Source: Streptomyces longhuiensis
GTDB taxonomy: Bacteria; Actinomycetota; Actinomycetes; Streptomycetales; Streptomycetaceae
Direction of reading: 5' to 3'
DNA: 64,000 nucleotides
Assembly (NCBI RefSeq): GCF_020616555.1
Contig: NZ_CP085173.1
Location: forward strand, 930,001 to 994,000
Shown: piece by piece, positions 1 to 7,664 of the stretch
Layout of the letters: every line of letters begins with the position of its first letter
Position numbering within the stretch: the stretch's first letter is position 1
Position numbers and translations under genes: made by a program
The notes under the pieces: model-generated
Told to the model about the DNA's origin: nothing
The model's input: only the letters and a program-made list of their open reading frames with translations
The model's database searches: none

Positions 1-244
1 CGAGCCGGCCCGACGTTCCCGCGCCGAAATAGTGCAAGCGGCCGCCTGCCCGGATCCGCCGTGCCGTCTCGTCGACCAGTCCGGCCAGGTCGGGCAGCAC
101 GGCGGCGACGGCCTGGGCCGGGATCCGGTCCTCGGCGTTGAGCAGGCGCAACGCCTCCAGGGTGGGGATGTCGTCGATCTCACGGGTGCGGGGATTCCGG
201 GTCTCTGTAGGAGCGTTGACACGTTCGGCACGCGGCGGGCGCAT
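1..244 (-). CDS. murQ: N-acetylmuramic acid 6-phosphate etherase, N-terminal part (runs off the window)
   Basis: Reading the reverse strand from ATG 244 gives about 81 residues that match the start of MurQ: a TETRNPRT segment, then EIDDIPTLEALRLLNAED, and at the window edge GGRLHYFGAGTSGRL, the beginning of the SIS sugar-phosphate domain. MurQ is a cytoplasmic enzyme that removes the lactyl ether from MurNAc-6-phosphate to give GlcNAc-6-phosphate during peptidoglycan recycling. The rest of the gene lies left of base 1. It is divergent from the ABC importer beginning at 528, so the two may share control through the intergenic region. The assignment rests on recognisable family motifs. Confidence 0.88.
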   Translation of the reverse strand, partial: MRPPRAERVNAPTETRNPRTREIDDIPTLEALRLLNAEDRIPAQAVAAVLPDLAGLVDETARRIRAGGRLHYFGAGTSGRL

Positions 245-313
245 CGTGGAGTCCTCTCGGTCAGCGAGCGGGGGATCAGCGCGGCGCAACTTTGCCACAA
301 GGGTTGCCAGCTG

Positions 314-332
314 TACGTAACTTTTTCACGTA
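314..332. promoter_or_regulatory. Candidate operator between murQ and the ABC importer
   Basis: TACGTAA (314-320) and TCACGTA (326-332) form an inverted repeat with one mismatch around a 5-base spacer, upstream of murQ. A second perfect 10-bp palindrome, CTGAATTCAG, lies at 415-424 just before the promoter of the importer. Streptomyces murQ genes are often linked to RpiR or GntR regulators, but no regulator gene is in view, so the binding protein is unknown. Confidence 0.35.
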
Positions 333-437
333 AGCGTCTCCCGCATCGCCCATCAGCCTCGGCGGTCACTCCGGACGACCCGTCAGTGCGGCGCAAAGGG
401 CGGGAAGTTACGAACTGAATTCAGCCAACGCAAATTA

Positions 438-467
438 TTGACATGCCCACATGGTCGCTCCTACGGT
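438..467 (+). promoter_or_regulatory. Candidate sigma-70-type promoter of the peptide ABC operon
   Basis: TTGACA (438-443) and TACGGT (462-467) are separated by 18 bases, about 60 bases before the ATG at 528. The -35 is a perfect consensus and the -10 fits the loose TAnnnT pattern of Streptomyces HrdB promoters. The palindrome at 415-424 sits directly upstream, where an activator or repressor could act. Confidence 0.5.
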
Positions 468-527
468 CTGCTCACCTTCAGGGCCTTCCTTCCGCCTTGT
501 TCTGTCATCCGATCGGAGACCACGCGT

Positions 528-2354
528 ATGGTCCGGTTCAAGCACTTCGTCGCAGCCTCCGCCGCACTGGCGACGCTCGGAACGCTCGCCGCCTGCGCAC
601 CGGACTCCGGTGCCAAGAACGGCGCCCGGGGCGGCGTCTTCACCACGATCGACGCCAACAACCCCATCACGCCCGGCGCGCCGATGAACCCTTACAACGC
701 CAACGGCAACAGCTTCGTCAGCTTCAACACGATGCGCCTCGGGTGGGACAAGAAGAACCCGCTCAACCCCAACGACAACTTCCCCGGCCTGGCCAAGAGC
801 TGGGAGATGAAGGGCGACTCCCTGATCGTCCACCTCCAGGACGGCGCCAAGTGGTCCGACGGCACCCCGGTGAGCCTCGACGACCTCAGGCTGTCGATGG
901 CCCTCGGCTACACCCAGAGCGCTGCCGCGGTCGGGGCCCGCGGTCTCACCGAGGGTCTCAACGTGGCCTCGGTGGAGTCCGCCGGCGCAGGCGCCTTCGA
1001 GTTCAAGCAGGCTCCCGGCACCAAGAACGTGACCTTCACCAAGCAGATCCTGGGCCAGGTCATCGTCAACGCCAAGGTCTACGGCCACCTGGTCCCCGCC
1101 GACATGTGGGACATCATCCACGCGAGCCAGCAGGTCGATCCGGCCAAGGCGAAGAGCGTGAAGGACGCGGCCGCCAAACTGACCGGGATAGGCAAGCAGG
1201 TCTCGGCCTTCGCCCCCCAGAAGGACATCTCGGCGGGCCCGTTCGTGGTGCGCAAGCTCAACCCCGGCTCGGTCATCCTCGACAAGAACAAGAACTTCTA
1301 CGCCGCGAAGAAGGTGGGCCCCAGCCAGGTCGTCGTGCGCCACTACTCGGGCAACGAACAGATCTGGGGCTTCATGAAGAACGGCGAGCTGGACGCCGCG
1401 CCGTTCACCGCCATCCCCGAGAACGTGCTCAAGCAGATCGAGAGCAAGGGCTACCAGCGCACCGAGAGCGTCAGCTACGTCCAGGCGTCGCTCGCCTTCA
1501 ACCAGAGCCGCGCCCCCTATGACAAGAAGGAGGTGCGCCAGGGACTGGCGTACCTCCTCGACCGCTCAGCGGCCACCAAGGTGGGCCAGCCGGTAGGCGG
1601 AGAGGCCGCCGCGGCGCCGACCGGCATGGTCGGCCAGATGACCCAGGCCTGGCTGACGAAGGACCAGTCCTCCGCCCTGGAGCCCTACGCCCACGACACG
1701 GCCAAGGCCGAGGCGCTGTTCAGGAAGGCCGGCCTGACCAAGAAGGGCGGCAAGTGGTACCTGGCCAACGGCAAGCAGTGGAAGATGACGCTGCAGACCG
1801 TCAACGGCTTCAGCGACTGGATCTCCGCCTCCACCGTCATCGCCAACCAGCTCTCCTCGGCCGGCATCGACACCAAGCCGCAACTGTCCGCCGACTTCGG
1901 CAAGTACCAGGAGGACATGGCCGCGGAGAAGTTCGACGTGGGGTGGTGGCTCACCGCCGTCGGTTCCACCGCGCGCGGCGACTTCCAGCGCCTGTACGGC
2001 GAGTCCGACGGGTTCACCGCCAACGGTGACAAGGTCTCCCACACCGACAAGAAGGGCGCGGGCAACTGGATGCACGGCCCGGTGAACGTCACCGTGGGCG
2101 GCAAGCGCGTCAACCCCGGTGCCCTGACCGCCCAGTTGGCCGGCCTGGACAACGAGTCGGCCAAGCCGATCATCAACCAGCTCGCCCAGGTCACCGCGCA
2201 GGAAGTTCCGGTCATCCCGATCTGGGACTACACCAACGTGAAGTTCTACAACGAGAAGAACTTCACGAACTTCCCCAAGAACGGGCAGGACGACCTGCTG
2301 GGCAACTTCCCCGGCATGTGGATGGCGCAGGGCTACATCCAGCCCAAGAAGTAG
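528..2354 (+). CDS. Family 5 ABC solute-binding lipoprotein (peptide/oligosaccharide type)
   Basis: The 608-residue protein starts MVRFKHFVAAS and has a lipoprotein signal with the acceptor Cys in LAAC, followed by a family 5 (DppA/OppA-like) binding fold. SWEMKGDSLIVHLQDGAKWSDGTP is the region typical of the family, and the late conserved WDYTNVKFYNEKNFT segment is present. ATG 528 is chosen because GGAG (514-517) precedes it and because it gives a proper signal peptide; an in-frame TTG at 438 lies inside the promoter. It is the capture subunit for the permeases and ATPases that follow. The ligand is not determined by sequence. Divergence from murQ suggests cell-wall peptides or muropeptides, but family 5 proteins also bind oligosaccharides. 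Confidence 0.88.
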   Translation: MVRFKHFVAASAALATLGTLAACAPDSGAKNGARGGVFTTIDANNPITPGAPMNPYNANGNSFVSFNTMRLGWDKKNPLNPNDNFPGLAKSWEMKGDSLIVHLQDGAKWSDGTPVSLDDLRLSMALGYTQSAAAVGARGLTEGLNVASVESAGAGAFEFKQAPGTKNVTFTKQILGQVIVNAKVYGHLVPADMWDIIHASQQVDPAKAKSVKDAAAKLTGIGKQVSAFAPQKDISAGPFVVRKLNPGSVILDKNKNFYAAKKVGPSQVVVRHYSGNEQIWGFMKNGELDAAPFTAIPENVLKQIESKGYQRTESVSYVQASLAFNQSRAPYDKKEVRQGLAYLLDRSAATKVGQPVGGEAAAAPTGMVGQMTQAWLTKDQSSALEPYAHDTAKAEALFRKAGLTKKGGKWYLANGKQWKMTLQTVNGFSDWISASTVIANQLSSAGIDTKPQLSADFGKYQEDMAAEKFDVGWWLTAVGSTARGDFQRLYGESDGFTANGDKVSHTDKKGAGNWMHGPVNVTVGGKRVNPGALTAQLAGLDNESAKPIINQLAQVTAQEVPVIPIWDYTNVKFYNEKNFTNFPKNGQDDLLGNFPGMWMAQGYIQPKK

Positions 2355-2369
2355 GCGATCCCAGCCGAT

Positions 2370-2407
2370 CGGACAGGGCGGCAGCCGCACAGCCGCCGCC
2401 CTGTCCG
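2370..2407 (+). terminator. 13-bp hairpin between the binding-protein and permease genes
   Basis: CGGACAGGGCGGC (2370-2382) is perfectly complementary to 2395-2407 around a 12-base loop. There is no T-tract. Hairpins placed just after the binding-protein gene of an ABC operon commonly act as partial terminators or 3' stabilisers that let the binding protein be made in excess. That role is inferred here. Confidence 0.6.
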
Positions 2408-2457
2408 CCTGTGTCGTCCACCCACCCCATCACACCCCCGGAAAGGAGGTGATGAAC

Positions 2458-3450
2458 GTGAAGGGACTCGTCCGCGCCGTCCTGACCAAGCTGGCCGGTG
2501 GCGCGGTGATGGTCTGGGTCGTGGCCTCGTTCACGTTCTTCCTCGTCCACGCGCTGCCGGGCAGCCCGGGCAAGGTTGCCTACGAGGGCTACCTCAGCCA
2601 GGGCATGTCCCCCGACGAGGCCATGGCCAAGGTCGCCGTGATCTACGGCTACACCTCGCAGGACCCGCTGGCCACCCAGTACGTGAACTACGTGTCCGAC
2701 CTGGTGCACGGCAACCTCGGCCTCTCGATCTCCTACAGCGGCGTCCCGGTCTCCCAAGTGATCGGCAATGCCCTGCCGTGGACGCTGATCCCCATCCTCA
2801 GCGGCCTGCTGATCAGCTTCGCCATCGGTACCACCGCGGGCGTGGTGGCGGCGGTCAAACGCTCCTCCCGCTGGGGCGGCGCACTCAGCCTGTCCGCCTC
2901 ACTGATCGCCGGCATCCCGTCCTTCGTCCTCGCGATCCTGCTCACCACCGTCTTCCACACCCAGCTCGGCTGGTTGCCGTACGGCGAGACCAATGACCCC
3001 TGGGTGGAGTCCGGCTGGAGCGCCGCGTACATCGGCTCCGTCGCCTACTACGCGATCCTGCCCGTCGCCACCTACGTACTCATCTCCTACGGCGGCTGGA
3101 TGCTCTCCATGCGCTCCTCGGTCGCCTCCGTCCTCGGCGACGACTTCATCCTCGCCTCCGAACTGCGCGGCATCGCCCCCCGCACCCGGCTGCGCTACAT
3201 CGGCCGCAACGCCATCCTGCCGCTGTTCACCACCCTGGCGATCGCCTGCGGCTATCTCTTCGGCGGCGCGATCCTGATCGAGAACGCCTTCAACTACCCA
3301 GGTCTGGGCCGACTGCTGCTGCAGAGCATCGGCTCCCGCGACTACCCGCTGATGACCGGCGCGTTCCTCATCATCACCATCGCCGTCGTGCTCGCCAACA
3401 TCCTCGCGGACCTGCTCTACTCCGTGATCGACCCCCGAGTGAGGCGCTGA
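2458..3450 (+). CDS. Peptide-type ABC transporter permease (DppB/OppB family)
   Basis: This is an integral membrane protein of about 330 residues. An N-terminal transmembrane segment is followed by the long extracytoplasmic stretch typical of DppB, then a BPD_transp_1 domain with the EAA-loop region around ASELRGIAPRTRLRYIGRNAILP and GGAILIENAFNYPGLG. A strong ribosome site, GGAGG at 2445-2449, lies 8 bases before GTG 2458. The ATG at 2452 would leave only 2 bases, so GTG 2458 is preferred. It pairs with the permease starting at 3455, only 4 bases downstream. Confidence 0.88.
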   Translation: MKGLVRAVLTKLAGGAVMVWVVASFTFFLVHALPGSPGKVAYEGYLSQGMSPDEAMAKVAVIYGYTSQDPLATQYVNYVSDLVHGNLGLSISYSGVPVSQVIGNALPWTLIPILSGLLISFAIGTTAGVVAAVKRSSRWGGALSLSASLIAGIPSFVLAILLTTVFHTQLGWLPYGETNDPWVESGWSAAYIGSVAYYAILPVATYVLISYGGWMLSMRSSVASVLGDDFILASELRGIAPRTRLRYIGRNAILPLFTTLAIACGYLFGGAILIENAFNYPGLGRLLLQSIGSRDYPLMTGAFLIITIAVVLANILADLLYSVIDPRVRR

Positions 3451-3454
3451 GACG

Positions 3455-4363
3455 ATGACAACCGCACCTCTCACCGCCGAACCGCGCCCCGCCGTCGTCT
3501 CGCCGCGCCGCCGCTACTGGACCGGCATCCGACGCGTACTCACCCGCAAACCGGGCCGGGTCGCCGGTCTGGTCATCCTGGTGTTCTTCACCCTGATGGG
3601 CGTCTTCGGCCCGATGCTCTACTCCGACAACCTCGCCGTCGACCCGAACGCCGTCTACGCTCCGCCGAGCGCCGAGCACTGGCTGGGTACCGACTTCGCC
3701 GGGTCCGACGTCTTCCAGGCCCTGGTCGTCGGCTCCCGCTACGTCCTGTTGACCTGCGCGATCGCCGGACTGTTCGCCGTCGGCACCGGCACCGCCGTCG
3801 GCCTGCTGGCCGGCTTCCACCGCGGCCTTGCCGACTCGCTGCTGATGCGCGCCACCGACTTCATCCTCACCATCCCGGGCCTGCCGGTGCTGGTCGTGCT
3901 CTCCACCGTGTGGGCCTTCGGCAGCCCGCTGGAGATGGGCCTGGTGCTCGGCATCGTCGGCTGGGGCGGCATCGCCCGCGCCGTGCGCTCCCAGACGCTC
4001 AGCCTGCGCGAGCGCGGCTTCCTCGAAGCCGCCCGGAGCCTCGGCCTGCCCAACCGTCACATCCTCGTCAAGGAACTCCTGCCCAACCTCGCCCCGTACG
4101 TGGCGATGAACCTGCTGCTGGCCGTCGTCAGCTTCGTCGAGGCACAGGTCGGCCTGTTCTTCCTGGGCATCGTGCCGTTCACGTCCACCAACTGGGGCGT
4201 GATGATCAACCAGGCGGTGTTCTCCGGCGGCGCGCTGCAGAGCCCGGAGGCGCTGGTCTACCTCCTCGCCCCGCTGGTCTGCATCCTGCTGCTGATCACC
4301 GGCGTCGTGCTGTTCCTCGACGCGATCGACGAGCTGTTCAACCCGCGTCTGAGGGAGCGCTGA
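3455..4363 (+). CDS. Peptide-type ABC transporter permease (DppC/OppC family)
   Basis: The 302-residue DppC-like protein has a cytoplasmic N-terminus, one transmembrane segment (VAGLVILVFFTLMGVFGPMLY), the family motif HWLGTDFAGSDVF, then the permease core with the EAA loop RERGFLEAARSLGLPNRHILVKELLPN. It forms the membrane pore together with the preceding permease. Its stop codon overlaps the start of the next gene (ATGA at 4363), which indicates translational coupling. Confidence 0.9.
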   Translation: MTTAPLTAEPRPAVVSPRRRYWTGIRRVLTRKPGRVAGLVILVFFTLMGVFGPMLYSDNLAVDPNAVYAPPSAEHWLGTDFAGSDVFQALVVGSRYVLLTCAIAGLFAVGTGTAVGLLAGFHRGLADSLLMRATDFILTIPGLPVLVVLSTVWAFGSPLEMGLVLGIVGWGGIARAVRSQTLSLRERGFLEAARSLGLPNRHILVKELLPNLAPYVAMNLLLAVVSFVEAQVGLFFLGIVPFTSTNWGVMINQAVFSGGALQSPEALVYLLAPLVCILLLITGVVLFLDAIDELFNPRLRER

Positions 4364-5400
4364 TGACCCACAACACCCCCACGGCGACCGCCGAGGCAGA
4401 GGTCCGGGTGCGCGACCTGACCGTTCACTACCGCATCGAGGGCATCGAGTACCCGGCCATCGCGGGCGTCACGCTCGACCTGCCCCGCGGCCGGATCACC
4501 GGCCTCGTCGGCGAGTCCGGCTCCGGCAAGTCCACGCTCGCCCTCGCCCTCATGAACGCCATCTCCGAACCGGGCCGGGTGAGCGGCGGCACCGTCCACG
4601 TCGACGGCGTGGGCGAGGTCACCGCTCTCTCCCCCAAGCAGCTTCGCGCCGTACGCGGCTCGGCACTCGGCTACGTGTTCCAGGCGTCCCAGAACTCCAT
4701 GAACCCGCTGCGCACCATCGGCCGGCAGATCCTGGACCTCGGCCGCTCCCACGACGTCAAGGACCTCCCCGCCCTCCTCCACCGCGCTCGCGAACTGGCC
4801 GAGCGCATGGGCCTGGACGGCAAGCGCGTCCTCGACTCCTACCAGCACGAACTCTCCGGCGGCATGCGTCAGCGCCTGGGCATCGTCTTCGCCCTCGTCC
4901 TCAACGCGAAGGTCCTCATCCTCGACGAACCGACCACTGCCCTGGACGTGCTCTCCCAGGCCGCCGTCCTGAAGATCATCCGCGAGGTGCACGAGGAGAA
5001 CCACCTCAGCACCCTGATCGTCACCCACGACATGGGCGTCGTGTCGGAGATCGCGGACAACCTCGCCGTGATGTACGGCGGCCGCATCGTTGAGCACGGC
5101 CCGGCACTGGAACTGCTGCGCGCCCCCTCCCACCCGTACACGAAAGCCCTCATCCGGGCCACGGCAAGGATCACCGGCGACCTCGCGAGCGCCCGGGCGC
5201 TGCCCGGCCGGCCGCCGGACCTGACGACCATCCCGAAGACGGGCTGCGTGTTCCGCGAGCGCTGCGCGTTCGCCACGGACGTGTGCACCGACTCGGAGCC
5301 GCAGTTGGAGGAGTTCCGGTCCGGCCACCGTCGGGCATGCCATGCCGACGTGGCCCTCGTCCGCTCAGCCCCCGCCACCCCGAAGGGAGACGCGTCGTGA
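4363..5400 (+). CDS. Peptide-type ABC transporter ATP-binding protein (DppD/OppD family)
   Basis: The 345-residue ATPase has Walker A GESGSGKST at about 50-58, Q-loop VFQASQNSMNP, signature LSGGMRQR, Walker B VLILDEPTTALD and H-loop VTHD. A C-terminal oligopeptide-transporter extension carries the Cys cluster CVFRERCAFATDVC, typical of DppD proteins. The start is the ATG in the ATGA overlap with the preceding permease. The stop overlaps the GTG start of the second ATPase. It energises import as a heterodimer with that protein. Confidence 0.92.
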   Translation: MTHNTPTATAEAEVRVRDLTVHYRIEGIEYPAIAGVTLDLPRGRITGLVGESGSGKSTLALALMNAISEPGRVSGGTVHVDGVGEVTALSPKQLRAVRGSALGYVFQASQNSMNPLRTIGRQILDLGRSHDVKDLPALLHRARELAERMGLDGKRVLDSYQHELSGGMRQRLGIVFALVLNAKVLILDEPTTALDVLSQAAVLKIIREVHEENHLSTLIVTHDMGVVSEIADNLAVMYGGRIVEHGPALELLRAPSHPYTKALIRATARITGDLASARALPGRPPDLTTIPKTGCVFRERCAFATDVCTDSEPQLEEFRSGHRRACHADVALVRSAPATPKGDAS

Positions 5401-6413
5401 TCGAGGCACGCGGCCTCACCCGCACCTACCGCACCCGCGGCTCCTTCACCGGAGAGCGCACCGTCCACGCCCTGCGAGCGGTGGACTTCACCCTGCCGAA
5501 GGGCGGAGCCGTCTCCTTCATCGGCGAGTCGGGCTGCGGCAAGACCACGCTCGGCAAGATCCTCACCGGGATCGAGACCTTCGACGGCGGGGAACTCCTC
5601 ATCGACGGAAGGGAGTTGTCGAAGCTGTCGCCGCGCAGGCGCGCGCCGTACTTCCGCCGTGTCCAGATGATCCACCAGGATCCGTACTCCGCCCTCAACC
5701 CCACCCGCACCATCGACCAGATCCTCGGCGACCCGCTGCGGATGCGCGCGAAGGTGACCGGTGCCGCGCCGTCGGGGGTCCGTGGGCGGGCCGCGGAACT
5801 GCTGGAACTGGTCGGCCTGGAACCCGACGGCGTCCTGTCCAAGTACCCCCACCAGCTGTCCGGCGGCCAGCGGCAGCGCGTCGTCATCGCCCGCGCGCTG
5901 ACCGTGGACCCGGAAGTGCTCATCGCCGACGAAGCCGTGTCGATGATCGATGTGTCCTTGCGGCTCGGCATCCTCGCCCTGCTGCACGATCTGCGCACCC
6001 GGCTGGGGATCTCCCTGGTCTTCATCACCCACGACGTGGCCACCGCGCGCTACATCGGCGCAGGGGGCGAACTGCACGTCATCTACCGGGGCCAGGTGAT
6101 CGAACGGGGACCGACCGACGACGTCATCCAGGCGCCCGTGCACCCCTACACCCAGTGTCTGCTGTCCGCCGTCCCCATCATGCGCGGACGCGAGGAGCCC
6201 GGCCCCGACCGGCTGGAGCCGCTCGCCCCGCTGGACGAGAAGGCTCAGGCGGACGGCTGCCTCTTCGCTCCTCGCTGCCCCTTCGCCGATGAGCGGTGCG
6301 CCGCCGCCCGACCGGCACTCGAACCGCTCGGGGACGCCGGCCGGCACCACGCCTGCTTCCACCCCACACCACGACGCGTGGTCGGTGTGGAGATCCAGCC
6401 GGCGGGCGTCTGA
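5397..6413 (+). CDS. Peptide-type ABC transporter ATP-binding protein (DppF/OppF family)
   Basis: The 338-residue second ATPase of the importer has Walker A GESGCGKTT near residues 43-51, Q-loop MIHQDPYSALNP, signature LSGGQRQR, Walker B VLIADEAVSMID and H-loop ITHD, with the C-terminal extension CLFAPRCPFADERC. The D-loop region reads DEAVSMIDVS rather than the common DEPVSALDVS; the catalytic Glu is kept, so it should still be active. It starts at GTG 5397, overlapping the previous stop, and is the last gene of the five-gene operon. Confidence 0.9.
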   Translation: MIEARGLTRTYRTRGSFTGERTVHALRAVDFTLPKGGAVSFIGESGCGKTTLGKILTGIETFDGGELLIDGRELSKLSPRRRAPYFRRVQMIHQDPYSALNPTRTIDQILGDPLRMRAKVTGAAPSGVRGRAAELLELVGLEPDGVLSKYPHQLSGGQRQRVVIARALTVDPEVLIADEAVSMIDVSLRLGILALLHDLRTRLGISLVFITHDVATARYIGAGGELHVIYRGQVIERGPTDDVIQAPVHPYTQCLLSAVPIMRGREEPGPDRLEPLAPLDEKAQADGCLFAPRCPFADERCAAARPALEPLGDAGRHHACFHPTPRRVVGVEIQPAGV

Positions 6414-6442
6414 CGACTTTCCGGTTGCGCGGGCGCCAAATG

Positions 6443-6478
6443 CGGCTGCCGGAGCCCCTGTCGGGACTCCGGCAGCCG
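6443..6478. terminator. Bidirectional terminator between converging operons
   Basis: A perfect 12-bp stem, CGGCTGCCGGAG (6443-6454) with CTCCGGCAGCCG (6467-6478), encloses a 12-base loop and is followed by TTCGGTTT. It sits in the 86-base gap between the ends of the ABC operon and the NlpC/P60 gene on the opposite strand, so it can stop transcription from both sides. Confidence 0.8.
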
Positions 6479-6499
6479 TTCGGTTTCATCCGTCGGCGA

Positions 6500-7633
6500 T
6501 CAGCCCGCGTTGTGCGGTGCCGCACCGGCCAGCGAGTCGGCGAGGGCCGCCGAGGTGACACCGGTGACGTGGTAGTAGCCGAGCAGGTCGGTGTGCGAGG
6601 CGATGGTGTCCTGCCGCACGTAGGTTCCGGTGTGCGAGGCGTTGATCATCAATCCGTTGCCGATGTAGACCCCGACATGATGCACCGTCGACGCCGAGTC
6701 ACCGAAGTACACCAGGTCGCCCGGGATCGCGCCGGCCGCGCCGACCTGTGCCAGTTTCGGGTTGACCACCTGGTCCCGTGTGGTCTGGCCGATGTCGCCG
6801 GCTCCCGCACGCCAGTACAGCCACCGCGTGAAGCCCGAGCAGTCCAGACCCACTTCCCGGTCCGCCGGGCACGGCTGGATCGAGCCGCCGTAGTCGTCGC
6901 AGATGCCGATCGACGGGCCGAACGAGAACGCGCCGTCCTCGTGACCGCCGCCCCAGACGTACTGGATGTTCTGGCCGGTGGCCTGCTGCGCGTAGCTGAC
7001 GACCGCGGCGTAGCGTCCCGAGCCGAGATCGGCCGGCTGCTGCGGCGCCGCATCGCCATACAGCTTGGCCTTGGTCGGCGGGTCCACCAGCCCGGTGGCC
7101 GCCAGGCCGTGCGACGACTGGTAGGTGCGCACCGCGGTGACGGTGGCGGAGCCCAGATCGTGGTCCACGGTCAGACCGGCCCCGTTGGAGTTGAGCTTGT
7201 TCTGCAGCTCCGTGACGCAGCCGTCGTTCTCGCCCGCCTCCAGCTGCACGGGGCAGCGCAGTGAGCGCAGGTCGATCGGCACGGCCGGATCCTCGTAGTA
7301 CAGCGCGGACTTGGTGGCGGGCCCGACCAGGCCGTCGGAGGTGAGCCCCTGGGAGGTCTGGTACGCCTTGACCGCCGTGGTGGTGGCCGGCCCGAAGTCG
7401 CCGTCGACCGTCAGCGAGGCGCCGTGGGCGTTGAGCAGGGTCTGGAGTTCCGTGACGCATCCGCTCACCTGCCCCTGCTGAACGGTGTTGGGGCAGTCGG
7501 ACGAGACCAGAATGATGCGCGCGGGCGCGGTCGCCGCTGCCGCGGGCACGAGAGTGCCGAGCGCGAGCAGTCCCGCCGCCAGGGCAACCCCCAGGCCGCG
7601 GACGGCCCGGTGACGTCTGTAGTGCACAGGCAT
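6500..7633 (-). CDS. Secreted NlpC/P60 endopeptidase with two peptidoglycan-binding domains
   Basis: The 377-residue exported protein has a signal peptide (VRGLGVALAAGLLALGTLVPAAAA), two PG_binding_1 repeats at about 48-112 and 127-192 (each with the D-GDFGPAT-AVKAYQ pattern; the second reads DHDLGSATVTAVRTYQ), and a C-terminal NlpC/P60 domain. The catalytic Cys is C265 in DCSGF, and H319 and H334 fit the remaining catalytic positions. Such enzymes cut the peptide stems of peptidoglycan outside the cell. The insertion before DCSGF (GGGHEDGAFSFGP, with two Cys at about 245 and 255) could form a disulfide. It lies 31 bases after the DUF1906 gene and is probably co-transcribed with it. Confidence 0.9.
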   Translation of the reverse strand: MPVHYRRHRAVRGLGVALAAGLLALGTLVPAAAATAPARIILVSSDCPNTVQQGQVSGCVTELQTLLNAHGASLTVDGDFGPATTTAVKAYQTSQGLTSDGLVGPATKSALYYEDPAVPIDLRSLRCPVQLEAGENDGCVTELQNKLNSNGAGLTVDHDLGSATVTAVRTYQSSHGLAATGLVDPPTKAKLYGDAAPQQPADLGSGRYAAVVSYAQQATGQNIQYVWGGGHEDGAFSFGPSIGICDDYGGSIQPCPADREVGLDCSGFTRWLYWRAGAGDIGQTTRDQVVNPKLAQVGAAGAIPGDLVYFGDSASTVHHVGVYIGNGLMINASHTGTYVRQDTIASHTDLLGYYHVTGVTSAALADSLAGAAPHNAG

Positions 7634-7664
7634 GGTTCTCCCTTGGTTCGTCGTGGACCGGGGG

